In this document: positions 50,141 through 58,150 of the stretch, piece by piece
Position numbering within the stretch: the first letter of the stretch is position 1
Layout: each line of letters starts with the position of its first letter
Source of the DNA: a virus
Direction: 5' to 3' (one strand)
Virus record (IMG/VR): IMGVR_UViG_3300022745_000026
Location: 1-64,000 of that record
Length of the DNA: 64,000 nt
The notes under the pieces: model-generated
What the model was told of the DNA's origin: nothing
Databases searched by the model: none
Seen by the model: only the letters and a program-made list of their open reading frames with translations
Translations under genes and position numbers: made by a program

Positions 50141-51219
50141 CATTCTTTTTGCTTCATTGCGAATATTGATTGCGGCGTTCACGTCTCTATCGTGAATTTC
50201 ACCGCAAGCAGCGCAAGTCCAGCCCCTAACCTCCAAGGGCATTGATGGGGCTTTAGTCAAGCAGCCAGAGCACAATTTGCTAGAAGGGAACCACCGATTG
50301 ACTTCGATGTACCCCTTGCCGGCTTTTTGTGCCTTGTACTTGATGAACCCCGTGAACATACCCCAGCCCGCATCGCCAATTGACTTTGCTAAGTTGTGGT
50401 TTTTCATCATGCCTTGCACATTCAACCCCTCGACCGCTATAACTTGGTTTTCGTCAACAATACGGCGAGACAGTTTGTGCAGGTAATCTTTTCGCTGATT
50501 TGCAACCTTGGCGTGAACCTTGGCTACCAAGACGCGAGCCTTGTTTCTATTAGCAGAGCCTTTTTGTTTGCGCGCTAGCTTTTGCTGTTTGCGCTTGAGG
50601 TTCTTTTCTGCTTTTCTAAAGAATCGTTTTGTGTCAAATTTAGAACCATCGCTTGTTACGGCGAAAGTCTCAAGACCAACATCAACACCAATGAATTTAC
50701 CCTTGTAGGAGGGTGCTGGCACTTCTAGGCCGTCATCCATCAGGATTGCAGCGTAGTAGTGACCGCTTGCATCTTTCGATACCGTGACCGTCTTCATAGT
50801 GCCAACTAGCTCACGATGCACTACAGCTTTGACGTGGCCTATTTTGGGCAGGTAAATCTTGCAACCGTCAACAATCTTGACACCCTGTGGGTATTGGATG
50901 GATTGCTTACCCTGTTTACTTTTGAACTTGGGGTACTTCGCACGCTTCTCAAAGAAATTGACGAATGCACGGGACATATGCAGGCTAACGCTTTGTAGGA
51001 CTTGGCTATGCACCTGAGTCAACCAATCAAATTCTTCTTTTAGCGCAGGCAGGCGTGCATTCAGTGCAAACTGACCTAGCCCTTTGCCTGTTTCTTTGTA
51101 AGTCTCTTGTGTTTTGCCAAGCTGTTATTCCAGAACCAACGCGCACAACCAAATGCCTGAGCTAGCTTTTGCTGCTGCTGCATGTTCGGGTAGATGCGTA
51201 TATGGGTTGCTTGAAACAT
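50045..51219 (-). pseudogene. tnpB: tnpB (RNA-guided nuclease), frameshifted
   Basis: The intact C-terminal part carries the RuvC Asp in I-G-V-D-V-G, the Glu in A-V-E-G-L-N, the zinc finger C-S-G-C...C-A-A-C and the last Asp in H-D-R-D-V-N-A-A. The N-terminus starts at 51,219 (M-F-Q-A-T-H-I-R-I-Y-P). After N-N-S-L-A-K, at an A4 run (51,112-51,115), one A is missing compared with what would keep the frame; it then hits a stop. Restoring one A joins Q-E-T-Y-K-E-T-G to the rest. The downstream frame alone lacks the N-terminal ~65 residues. It may be a true decay or a sequencing error. Confidence 0.82.
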
Positions 51220-51324
51220 TTGCTTATTGTATATCTAATTTATGATAAGTGCAACAAGTTGTTCAAATTATTCCGAAGTTGCCTTATACCCCAAGCCTGG
51301 GGGCGGGATTTACGGAAAACTGTT

Positions 51325-51357
51325 AAAAAGGCTCCGAGAAATTTCTTTCCCGGAGCC
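51325..51357 (-). terminator. Terminator of the tail tube gene
   Basis: GGCTCCG/CGGAGCC with a short AT-rich loop, followed on the minus strand by TTTTTAAC, starting 33 bp after the tube gene stop. It is the only strong terminator between tube and chaperone. The TnpB element lies downstream. Confidence 0.8.
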
Positions 51358-51389
51358 AAAAGGTTGGTACCACCCAACCACCACGAAAT

Positions 51390-52607
51390 TTAGACAGCTG
51401 CCACGCCGAAGGCGTCTAAAAACACTACCTTCTGCAGGGTAGCATCAGCATTAGAAGCGTCACGCAAAGCAGTGAACTTAACATCAGCCATCAAGTCAGC
51501 ATCCTTGCCACCAGCGGTAATCTGGTAGGAAGAGATAGTAACTGCAGGCAGAGAGAACACATAACCGTTACCTGCGCCATCCATTGTGGAAAAGGCCAAG
51601 GAGGTCAAGGTGTTGTTCACGAACTTGTCGAAGATAGTCTTGTCGGCAAAGTAGATGGACATAGAGCCAGTCAGGGCGATAGTTCCGCTACCGATACCAA
51701 CGCTACCCAAGGAGCACAGAGCATCTTGTTCGCGCAGAGCATTGTCGTAGTCCAAGCTGAGGGACTTGACGAAGGTGCTGGACAATGGGACACCGCCCTC
51801 CCACACTTGGCAAGAGCTTCCTGTGACGCCGGACTGGATGTCGAAGGTGTAGCTGGACACTGGAGTTCCAGGCAACACAGTCGCAGTAGTCATGGCTGCT
51901 TGCTTACCAACAAACGAGAAGTTGATGGTAGACAGATTACCCGACTGGATGGAAATAGCCATCTTGCTTGGGGTCATTCCAGTGAAGGCTTCAAACACGC
52001 CCACGTCAGTCATGTTCTTCTCAATGGTGTAAGAAGTCTGAGTGGTTCCATGGGTCAAGCGGCGAGTCTGCACAGAGCAGGTGGCGACAGCAGTGCCTAC
52101 GGTAGCAGGGGTGCCAGCATCCAAGGTGATTACGGTGGCCGTCGGGGCAGTCACAGAACTCACGCGGAAGAGCTTACCGTTGTTCACACCGCCAGTTGTC
52201 AGACGGAACCACTGACCTTTTTTCAGGTTGGTGAAGGCGCTGGTAGTGGTGGGGGCCACAGAAGCAGTGATGGTGGTAGCAGTGAAGTCTGCAGTGAAAG
52301 TGGTGCCGATACCGTTGGTACCATGGACAGAGAACGTGCTCTGCAAGGTGGATTCCATCAGGCGGTCGTACTCGCGGTACTGCATCTCACCGTTCAGGTC
52401 CCCGGAGCACTTAGCACCAGTAGGGACCATGCTGGAGGACGAGCGGGTAGAGTTGATTTCCGTAGACACAGCTTTGGTGATGTCATAGGTCAAGCTCTCG
52501 CCGGTGATACGAATATTCAGGGGGTTACCTGCAACAGGGGTAACGCCGAAAGTGGCTTCAGGGATGTAGCGTACCTGTGCGGCGCTAGTGCTTGCGAGGA
52601 TGGGCAT
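51390..52607 (-). CDS. Major tail tube protein (405 aa)
   Basis: M-P-I-L-A-S-T-S-A-A-Q-V-R-Y-I-P-E-A-T-F-G near the start, T-Y-D-I near 38 and E-I-N-S-T-R-S near 50 match the 'Phage_tube_2' type tail tube proteins of siphoviruses. Beta-sheet-rich throughout with Gly/Thr-rich loops. AGGAGCCACAT precedes the start. It polymerises around the tape measure. The length of 405 aa is on the large side and suggests an added outer domain. Confidence 0.85.
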   Translation of the reverse strand: MPILASTSAAQVRYIPEATFGVTPVAGNPLNIRITGESLTYDITKAVSTEINSTRSSSSMVPTGAKCSGDLNGEMQYREYDRLMESTLQSTFSVHGTNGIGTTFTADFTATTITASVAPTTTSAFTNLKKGQWFRLTTGGVNNGKLFRVSSVTAPTATVITLDAGTPATVGTAVATCSVQTRRLTHGTTQTSYTIEKNMTDVGVFEAFTGMTPSKMAISIQSGNLSTINFSFVGKQAAMTTATVLPGTPVSSYTFDIQSGVTGSSCQVWEGGVPLSSTFVKSLSLDYDNALREQDALCSLGSVGIGSGTIALTGSMSIYFADKTIFDKFVNNTLTSLAFSTMDGAGNGYVFSLPAVTISSYQITAGGKDADLMADVKFTALRDASNADATLQKVVFLDAFGVAAV

Positions 52608-52686
52608 ATGTGGCTCCTAGTAAAAGATGTTGAAGTTTGCACTTTTATCTGGAACCTGTAGCCCATTTACTGCTGAGTGCGGCACT

Positions 52687-52712
52687 CCTGTCAGTGGGTC
52701 ACTGACGACAGG
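52687..52712 (-). other. Hairpin between tail terminator and tail tube genes
   Basis: CCTGTC/GACAGG-type stem with an inner TCAGT/ACTGA stem. There is no T tract on the minus strand, so it is more likely an RNA-processing or mRNA-stabilising structure than a terminator. The rest of the 108-bp gap shows nothing but the tube gene ribosome site. Confidence 0.4.
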
Positions 52713-52715
52713 TCA

Positions 52716-53129
52716 TTAGTTGTCATCAGCCCAGAATGGAACTAAGGCCGGATAGTAGACCCACCCCTTGAACGCCTGCTCTCTGGCGAAGGAGGCCATG
52801 CGAGTGCGGACACCGCCGAACTGAGAGCGCTGCAAGGCTCGATAGAAGTGCTCCAAGAGCACCAAGGCCTTGGCTGACCCTGCTCCTTCCTTGGTAGCCG
52901 CCTGCAGGTGTATCTGGCCGACCTTCCGATGTATCGGGTTTGCACTCAGGTCTGCTTGTGCGCCGTCCAAGAATCGGATGTTCACCACCAAGAACGGGTC
53001 AAGCTGCGTTGCCGTATCGACTATGATTCGGTTGTCGTATTCAATGACAAGTGGGTAGCCTGTAAAGCTGGCCTTGGCAGCTTCTACAGCAGTAACTATA
53101 CTTTGACGGTGTTGTTCAAGTGTGGCCAT
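52716..53129 (-). CDS. Tail terminator protein (137 aa)
   Basis: M-A-T-L-E-Q-H-R-Q-S-I-V-T-A-V-E-A-A with I-E-Y-D-N-R-x-I-V near 30 and P-F-L-V-V-N-I-R-F and a middle R-K-V-G-Q-I-H fits the small alpha/beta gpU-like tail terminators that cap the tail. Placement directly before the tail tube gene supports this. 1-bp overlap with the upstream gene. Confidence 0.7.
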   Translation of the reverse strand: MATLEQHRQSIVTAVEAAKASFTGYPLVIEYDNRIIVDTATQLDPFLVVNIRFLDGAQADLSANPIHRKVGQIHLQAATKEGAGSAKALVLLEHFYRALQRSQFGGVRTRMASFAREQAFKGWVYYPALVPFWADDN

Positions 53130-53659
53130 TATGAAATCCAGTTGTATTTGTACTTCTGTATAATATAGTCTACAAAAGCTATGCCTTCTAAGTGGCGATG
53201 TATAGGCCGGTAGTTGGGGTCCATGTTTCCGGTCTTGATGCTACCGGAGATTGGAGAGGAGTTGACAAGTGTTACCTTGGTATTGTATTTTATCGTGCTG
53301 ATGACAGCCAGCCCGCTTGCCAAGGGTTCTTGTATAGCCTCTGGATGGCCTGCATACCTTACCTTATCGTAGTATTCCTTGATCTGGCTGGAATCCCTAT
53401 GATTAATACTACGGTACTCGTTATCTAGTTCAGTCTTATACCAGTTTTTAGTGTAGCCAGTGTGTGGACTATTAGCTGTAACTACCTGCCAGTTAGAAAC
53501 GAAATCTCCAGAATACTGTGGAGATTCCTTTAGAACTGCTTTCAAAACCTGTGTAACTTTTTTCTTGACGAACTCAGTCGGCCTACTCTTGATGAGGGCT
53601 CTTTGGGCTTTCGTTTTGCTCAGAAACGAATTTAAGTTCTTTACTTCAATTCCGGCCAT
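53129..53659 (-). CDS. Head-tail joining protein, HK97 gp10-like (176 aa)
   Basis: The ATG at 53,659 (M-A-G-I-E-V-K-N-L) is chosen because upstream codons overlap the preceding gene. Helical start, then S-G-x-F-V-S-N-W near 60, Y-T-K-N near 80, then H-P-E-A-I-Q and beta strands; order resembles gp10-like neck proteins. The end (Y-I-I-Q-K-Y-K-Y-N-W) is basic/aromatic. Function inferred from position and this pattern. Confidence 0.6.
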   Translation of the reverse strand: MAGIEVKNLNSFLSKTKAQRALIKSRPTEFVKKKVTQVLKAVLKESPQYSGDFVSNWQVVTANSPHTGYTKNWYKTELDNEYRSINHRDSSQIKEYYDKVRYAGHPEAIQEPLASGLAVISTIKYNTKVTLVNSSPISGSIKTGNMDPNYRPIHRHLEGIAFVDYIIQKYKYNWIS

Positions 53660-53661
53660 AC

Positions 53662-54495
53662 TCAACCTCGACGGATGTGCAGGCTCCAAGCATCTTGGTC
53701 TGAGACTATGGCAATAATTCTCCAACTCTCAGAATTAACCACTACGTTTTGACCGACTACTGGGCTAACTGACGACTTAGCAACAATCAACGCCATGTCA
53801 CCAGCCAAGTTGCTTGGGCTTGCTTGCGTGCGAAACTCATAGACCTTGTAGTAGTCCAAGAGGATTGACGGCACCGTCACGCTGGCAGCGCTGTAAGTGT
53901 CGAGCACGGGATTGTACACGCCAGTGCTGGTGAAGGTGGAGGAAATTACGCCGTAATCAATTTCGTCGCATTGAGCTGTCTTGAAGCCTTCCAAGGACAG
54001 GTGGACCGTGCGTACACGGTAGAGGGTTGGGCCCTGCTTAACCAAGGTCCCTTTTGCGATTACTGCATTCTTGCTGAAGTGGAAAATCCAGAATGGGTCA
54101 TACTGGGCGTCAGTGACGCCGTTCACAGTGTCCTTCAGGTAATCCCGCTGCCCATGCTGTGCGGTAACTACGGTGCCGGAGCATGCTTGGCCAGGTGTGA
54201 CAAGGCTGAATAGCCCGCTGCTTGCCTTCATCCAGTAAGACGCTCGGATAGCCCCTCCCCGCCACTCATCCAGTATTCCATCACCAACTACCCACATCTC
54301 ATTCAGTACGTTGATTGTGGAATGCGTGGGAGTGGTGATGGATGGGTCAACGCTCAGTACCCGGCGCTTAGCTGTACTGCCGTCGGGCGAGGCCTCTAGG
54401 AAGGTTGACACCTGTGCCTTGAACAGCAGAGCATTGTTGTAGGCATCGTACACCTGGCAGGTGTCAAATCGGCGGGCAGCAGCCTTTAATTTCAT
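53662..54495 (-). CDS. Neck/head-closure candidate (277 aa)
   Basis: Beta-rich protein lying between the connector and gp10-like genes. Residues 1-100 and ~180-277 each look like separate beta domains; the C-terminal A-L-I-V-A-K...V-G-Q-N-V-V-V-N-S-E-S-W-R-I-I-A-I is typical of head-closure-type barrels (gpFII/gp16-like). At 277 aa it would be larger than usual head-closure proteins. Call is by synteny. Confidence 0.5.
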   Translation of the reverse strand: MKLKAAARRFDTCQVYDAYNNALLFKAQVSTFLEASPDGSTAKRRVLSVDPSITTPTHSTINVLNEMWVVGDGILDEWRGGAIRASYWMKASSGLFSLVTPGQACSGTVVTAQHGQRDYLKDTVNGVTDAQYDPFWIFHFSKNAVIAKGTLVKQGPTLYRVRTVHLSLEGFKTAQCDEIDYGVISSTFTSTGVYNPVLDTYSAASVTVPSILLDYYKVYEFRTQASPSNLAGDMALIVAKSSVSPVVGQNVVVNSESWRIIAIVSDQDAWSLHIRRG

Positions 54496-54980
54496 GCTGT
54501 CACCGGGTCTTTGGCCAGGCCTGCAGCCACTGTGAATATTGGCGTGATACTCTGGGGAGGGGTGTAGCCGTTCAAGAGGGTAAGGGAGGCTTGTAGCCGT
54601 GCCCGAATGCTGACATACCCTGCATTCACCCCGTTGCGGACAGTCTCGAAGGGGTCTGCAAAGCGCTCAAATGAGGCCCGACCGTCTGTAACCTTTAGGG
54701 GGCTGAATAGGGGCAGGGAGGTGAGCAGTAACTTGCTGTAGGCATAGGCAGAAAACATGTTTGCTACTGCGAACACCTTGGTCTGCAGGGCTGTCCGGGA
54801 CATGACAGGGGTGGCCAAGATGGAGTCCAGGAGTGCCGGCAAGGTCGAGTCTATGTCCGACAGCTCAAGTTCCAGTTGGTCGGTGAAGACCTTTAGGTCA
54901 AGTGTAGCGTCTTCGAGTTCTTCGTCGGAAACTCCAAGGACCGCTCGAACTTCATCTGGGGTGGTGCGTGTTAGGGCCAT
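54492..54980 (-). CDS. Head-tail connector (gp6-like) protein (162 aa)
   Basis: Helical protein with T-P-D-E-V-R-A-V-L-G-V-S-D-E-E-L near the start, a frequent opening of gp6/gp15-like connector adaptors (four-helix). C-terminus is less ordered. It is the first gene of the joining block after the AP2-HNH insertion and couples by ATGA to the next. Confidence 0.6.
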   Translation of the reverse strand: MALTRTTPDEVRAVLGVSDEELEDATLDLKVFTDQLELELSDIDSTLPALLDSILATPVMSRTALQTKVFAVANMFSAYAYSKLLLTSLPLFSPLKVTDGRASFERFADPFETVRNGVNAGYVSIRARLQASLTLLNGYTPPQSITPIFTVAAGLAKDPVTA

Positions 54981-55041
54981 GCGTCGATTATGGGCGGCTT
55001 TGTAGTTTTTGGGTGCTTAGGTGGTGGAAGATGGCAGTTTG

Positions 55042-55050
55042 TGATATACT
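55042..55050 (+). promoter_or_regulatory. Extended -10 promoter for AP2-HNH gene at 55,172
   Basis: TGATATACT fits TGnTATAaT. It faces right, against the surrounding late genes, so the endonuclease has its own promoter. The predicted start (~55,057) is 55 nt before the GC hairpin, nearly the same as copy 1. Confidence 0.55.
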
Positions 55051-55056
55051 GGCTTC

Positions 55057-55171
55057 AACAGCTTCTGAATACCTGTAGGAAGGGTAGAATTCAAAAGCTG
55101 TTAAAGGCCTACCGCCTGTGCTTTCGTGTTCCTACCACGGAGGTGCAGGCGGTTTTCTTTTGGAGATTGAG
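55057..55171 (+). ncRNA. Structured leader RNA of AP2-HNH gene (copy 2)
   Basis: The predicted transcript begins with AACAGCTT (55,057-55,064), which pairs perfectly with AAGCTGTT (55,095-55,102), plus inner TGAA/TTCA. The second hairpin has outer stem CCGCCTG (55,112-55,118) with CAGGCGG (55,146-55,152), inner CGTG/CACG and then TTTTCTTTT. The ATG follows 19 nt later with GGAG. Compared with copy 1, the sixth stem position changes from A-T to T-A, keeping the pair. Confidence 0.5.
55112..55161 (+). terminator. Terminator-like hairpin inside the HNH leader (copy 2)
   Basis: Stem CCGCCTG/CAGGCGG with TTTTCTTTT after it. No + strand gene lies upstream within the region, so this structure cannot serve an upstream gene; it only affects its own transcript. 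That argues for attenuation. Confidence 0.65.
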
Positions 55172-55666
55172 ATGAAGAAGAGACCGATTCGGATTGAAGG
55201 TGACGTGGCTTATGTGACCTTAGCTTGTGGGGCGGAAGCAATCATAGACGCAGAAGACGCTGAGCTGGTGGGTCAGTATAATTGGAGCCTATGCACTGGG
55301 TATGCAGCTACAAGCCTATACCCTGTCGGAGAGAAACGTAGAAGCATAAAACTGCATCGACTTGTTATGGGGGAACCTGAAGGTTTTGAAGTAGATCACA
55401 AGTACGGCATCAGGCTGGATAACAGAAAAGCACATTTGAGGCTGGCCACAAGATCAGATAATAACCATAATGCCAAGGTCCGTCGTGACAATACCTCCGG
55501 TAGGAAAGGCGTTTCGTGGCATAAAAAAGTTAAAAAGTGGTTCGCCCAAATAATGTATATGGGCAAACAAAAGCATTTAGGCTACTTTTCCGACCCTGAC
55601 GCTGCCTATGAGGCCTACTGCCAAGCAGCACTTAAATACCATGGCGAATTTGCCAGAACAGAATAA
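55172..55666 (+). CDS. AP2-HNH homing endonuclease (copy 2)
   Basis: GGAG precedes M-K-K-R-P-I-R-I-E-G. HNH core: L-H-R-L-V-M-G, V-D-H-K-Y-G, L-D-N-R-K and N-N-H-N at ~62-105; AP2 domain N-T-S-G-R-K-G-V-S-W near 110 to the end (H-L-G-Y-F, A-A-Y-E-A-Y). It is clearly paralogous to the gene at 4815 over its whole length. It is inserted between the capsid and connector genes in opposite orientation to the late operon. Confidence 0.88.
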   Translation: MKKRPIRIEGDVAYVTLACGAEAIIDAEDAELVGQYNWSLCTGYAATSLYPVGEKRRSIKLHRLVMGEPEGFEVDHKYGIRLDNRKAHLRLATRSDNNHNAKVRRDNTSGRKGVSWHKKVKKWFAQIMYMGKQKHLGYFSDPDAAYEAYCQAALKYHGEFARTE

Positions 55667-55667
55667 T

Positions 55668-55693
55668 AAAATGGCCCTAAAAGGGCCATTTTT
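55668..55693. terminator. Bidirectional terminator
   Basis: AAATGGCCC-TAAA-AGGGCCATTT has T tracts on both strands (TTTTTACTTTTT on +, TTTTATTATT on -). It ends the AP2-HNH transcript and also the capsid-side late transcript after the 63-aa gene, so joining genes need read-through or another promoter. Confidence 0.8.
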
Positions 55694-55883
55694 ACTTTTT
55701 AGGCTTACTCTCGTCTGGGTCCACCCATCTCTGGATGACGGGCTGGCCTTTGACCCAGTCCGTCTCCTTGGCTTTAGTTGGTACCCGTGGTTCAAAGCGG
55801 CAACCGCTTTCTGGGTCTACAAACGGAAATCCAGCTGTGTTGATTAACCAGGTGCCTGTCTTGTCGTGGATGGTTTGATTCAT
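55692..55883 (-). CDS. Small conserved protein next to capsid gene (63 aa)
   Basis: M-N-Q-T-I-H-D-K-T-G-T-W-L-I-N-T-A-G-F-P-F-V-D-P-E-S-G-x-x-F-E-P-R-V-P: such small proteins with a terminal F-E-P-x-x-P are common beside capsid genes, function unknown. Soluble, Pro-rich end. Confidence 0.65.
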   Translation of the reverse strand: MNQTIHDKTGTWLINTAGFPFVDPESGCRFEPRVPTKAKETDWVKGQPVIQRWVDPDESKPKK

Positions 55884-55890
55884 AGGTATT

Positions 55891-55914
55891 CAGGGGAGAC
55901 TTTCGCCTCCCCTG
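55891..55914. other. Hairpin after the major capsid gene
   Basis: CAGGGGAG/CTCCCCTG with an 8-nt loop. On the + strand it is followed by TTATTTTAATT, but on the - strand by AATACC, so for the capsid transcript it looks like a stabilising or processing hairpin rather than a strong terminator. Confidence 0.5.
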
Positions 55915-55923
55915 TTATTTTAA

Positions 55924-57138
55924 TTAGCTGATTGTCAGCACATCAAAAGGACGCAGATCGCTGTCGCCTAATGAGCGGAACACTTCCTCAGCCCAGTCAA
56001 GGCGCATAGCTGTACTGCGCTTCATGGCGTAAGCCTCAACAGCAGTGTAAGCTGCTGCAGTGTTGGTAACACGAGAGATAGCTACCGACGCATCCAAGGC
56101 ATACACCGTGTTAGCTGGCACTGGGCCACCTTCAGCAGCGGAGTCAACCAAGAAGATGCGAACGTCGTTGCCAAAGCCTACGTTAATCAAGCCTGCTTGT
56201 GGGTCTACACGAGTCAGAGTTGGGTCGTAGTTATTTGAGCCTGGACGACCTGTGCGGCCCTCAATTTTCAAATACGTGTCTAGGTCCATCACTAAATGAC
56301 TGATCTTTCGGTATTTACGGCTCCTGGCCAAAAACTTGACAAAGGCTTTGTGAGTCAGAACGCCACCTGTAGCTGCTGCATCCAGAGATGTAGAAGTCAC
56401 TGCAGCAACTGCACCTACGTTCAGGTCACCATCTCCGTTGTACAGAGCATTGATATAGCGGTAAACCCGCTCGTCACGCTCGATCTGCAGGTAGTGAGCT
56501 ACGGTACGAGTGACATAATCTATGTTCGTATTGCGCAGAGCAGCATCAGTCCACTCCATGCCGATATTCCAAGCGCCAATGCGACGGATACGGTCGCTGG
56601 TCTTGAAGAACAGCATCTTGGGTGGTTCAGCGCCTTGAGCAACGCGAGCTGCTTTAGAGTCCTCTGGGCCGCCAAGTGTTTTGTAGTCCACTACGGGCTG
56701 TTCAAAATGCTCCGTGTCAACACTGATGTTGTTGGCAATCATTTGCTCAAACACGCCAGAGTCGGTAGTGCGGTCTTTTTGCATTTCGGAAGTGATCTCA
56801 CCAATAACAGCGATGTTCACAAATGCGCGAGAAGCAGTGCCGAAGGGGCTTGCGTTTTGCTGGGTGTTGGCAGAGAAGCCGGAAGAGCCTGCAGAGCCGT
56901 CCAACAGAGCACCAATTTTGGTGGCACGGAAGCCGAATGGGTTATTGCTGCCAGGGCGAACCAGGCCGATGGACGCTTTGAACTGGTCAAAAGCAGTACC
57001 AACGGACAGGTCTGCATCAGCAAACTTACGGTTCATCTCAGCGATTGGGTCGCCGGACTTCACCATTGCCACTAATTCTTCAGCACTGGGTGCCCACTGT
57101 TGTGTTCCGCCCGAGCGGTCGATGTATGCAACTTGCAT
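55924..57138 (-). CDS. Major capsid protein (404 aa)
   Basis: AAGGA 8 bp upstream sets the start at M-Q-V-A-Y-I-D-R-S (an earlier in-frame start at 57,183 overlaps the decoration gene). The body has H-F-E-Q-P near residue 145, I-G-A-W-N-I-G-M-E-W-T-D near 190 and L-R-P-F-D-V-L near the C-terminus. With the S49 protease/scaffold upstream it fits an HK97-fold capsid. The N-terminal ~100 residues may be a cleaved delta domain, judging from helix content. Confidence 0.82.
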   Translation of the reverse strand: MQVAYIDRSGGTQQWAPSAEELVAMVKSGDPIAEMNRKFADADLSVGTAFDQFKASIGLVRPGSNNPFGFRATKIGALLDGSAGSSGFSANTQQNASPFGTASRAFVNIAVIGEITSEMQKDRTTDSGVFEQMIANNISVDTEHFEQPVVDYKTLGGPEDSKAARVAQGAEPPKMLFFKTSDRIRRIGAWNIGMEWTDAALRNTNIDYVTRTVAHYLQIERDERVYRYINALYNGDGDLNVGAVAAVTSTSLDAAATGGVLTHKAFVKFLARSRKYRKISHLVMDLDTYLKIEGRTGRPGSNNYDPTLTRVDPQAGLINVGFGNDVRIFLVDSAAEGGPVPANTVYALDASVAISRVTNTAAAYTAVEAYAMKRSTAMRLDWAEEVFRSLGDSDLRPFDVLTIS

Positions 57139-57160
57139 GTTAGTTCCTTTCAATATTTGA

Positions 57161-57637
57161 TTAGTCGCGGCCAATGACACCAACAGTGCCTACTGCGCCG
57201 GTGCCTACTGGGCCCAAGCTCAGAACACGCCACAGATACTGTTGAGTACCTTGCGAAGTTGCCTTGCAGACTTTGGGATAAGTTGTGAGGGCAGTGCCTT
57301 TTGGTACTTGAGTACCAGCAACAACCCAGTCACCAACGGAAATAACGCCGACGCCGGGGGTAGCTTGCAAGCCGTCAAAAGTCACGCGAGCGCGACCTTC
57401 GCAATAGACCGAGCCGATGGAGTAGCCGTTTTGAGGGGCCATTTCCACTGCATAGATCAGGGCTTCAATGTTATCGCCAGCCACAGCCAGGTCATAACGG
57501 GACTCACCTGCGAGTTTGACGATCTTGCCAACCTCTTTGGTGTCTACTTGGTTGCTAGTACCCGAACCTGCGCCCAGACGTACAGCCATGGCCGCTTCGT
57601 CTGGTGCTGTTGGGGAGATGAAATGGTCGAGAGCCAT
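57161..57637 (-). CDS. Head decoration-like protein (158 aa)
   Basis: M-A-L-D-H-F-I-S-P-T-A-P-D-E-A-A-M-A-V-R, followed by a beta-barrel-like body with G-x-x-x-x-G-D-W-V-V-A-G-T near 100. Capsid decoration proteins and 'DUF2190'-type proteins sit in exactly this position before the capsid gene. Small Gly/Val-rich end (V-G-T-V-G-V-I-G). Role inferred. Confidence 0.6.
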   Translation of the reverse strand: MALDHFISPTAPDEAAMAVRLGAGSGTSNQVDTKEVGKIVKLAGESRYDLAVAGDNIEALIYAVEMAPQNGYSIGSVYCEGRARVTFDGLQATPGVGVISVGDWVVAGTQVPKGTALTTYPKVCKATSQGTQQYLWRVLSLGPVGTGAVGTVGVIGRD

Positions 57638-57649
57638 AGTCAGGGTCCT

Positions 57650-58150
57650 TTACTTTGATTGAGAAGATTTCACCGCATGCACGAATAATGGGTTCACCAG
57701 TGCAGCTACGGGCTTATCCGATACTGCGTCTGATTTGGCTGCGGTAACACCACCCACCTTGAATTTGGATTTGAACAACTCGCTCACTCTGCTGTGTTCT
57801 GCCATGACTTCAGAGTCAGCGACGGCAGCTACATCCAAGTTTAGTGGTACGCTCATAGCCTTGATGCTGCTGCGTGCGAAAGCCAGAAGCCCAACATGAG
57901 AAGCCTCTAAGGCAGTCATCTGTGCTTTGATGGTTTCGGACTCAGCGATAGCTGCATCATGAGCCAACTTTGCTGACACGAGTTCAGCTTGCAGGCTTTC
58001 GATTGTAGGCTCAAGAGATTCAGCTGCTGCAGCCACTACGGTCTCAGTGACGACAGTAGCAGTAGCGGCCACAGCAGATTCTGTAACTTCTTCTAGGTCA
58101 ATACCAGCAGCCAGTGCTGCAAGGTATTCTGGGGTAATCGGTTTAGGCAT
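57650..58150 (-). CDS. Nested head scaffold protein (166 aa)
   Basis: In frame with the protease, an internal ATG (M-P-K-P-I-T-P-E-Y-L) has AAGGAG with 6-bp spacing (minus strand AAGAAGGAGCAACTATG). The product is the helical scaffold domain alone. This mirrors lambda Nu3 inside gpC. Strength of the internal ribosome site, stronger than that of the protease itself, is the main evidence. Confidence 0.78.
   Translation of the reverse strand: MPKPITPEYLAALAAGIDLEEVTESAVAATATVVTETVVAAAAESLEPTIESLQAELVSAKLAHDAAIAESETIKAQMTALEASHVGLLAFARSSIKAMSVPLNLDVAAVADSEVMAEHSRVSELFKSKFKVGGVTAAKSDAVSDKPVAALVNPLFVHAVKSSQSK

Larger units (their letters stand above)
50010..51305 (-). mobile_element. IS605/IS200-type element with tnpB only
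   Basis: The tnpB-like gene is flanked by hairpins typical of this superfamily. The right end has CCCCCGGC-TTTA-GCCGTGGG (minus strand, 50,042-50,023). The left end has TGGGG/CCCCA-type hairpin at 51,289-51,302. There is no tnpA, so movement would need a transposase in trans. Ends are estimated to within ~20 bp. It sits between tail tube and tail chaperone genes without breaking either. Confidence 0.7.

Noticed and set aside
50045-51022. The downstream TnpB frame as a complete short gene
   Set aside because: It would begin inside a conserved helix (L-T-Q-V-H-S-Q-V) without a ribosome site; the missing N-terminus is present upstream in another frame, showing a frameshift.
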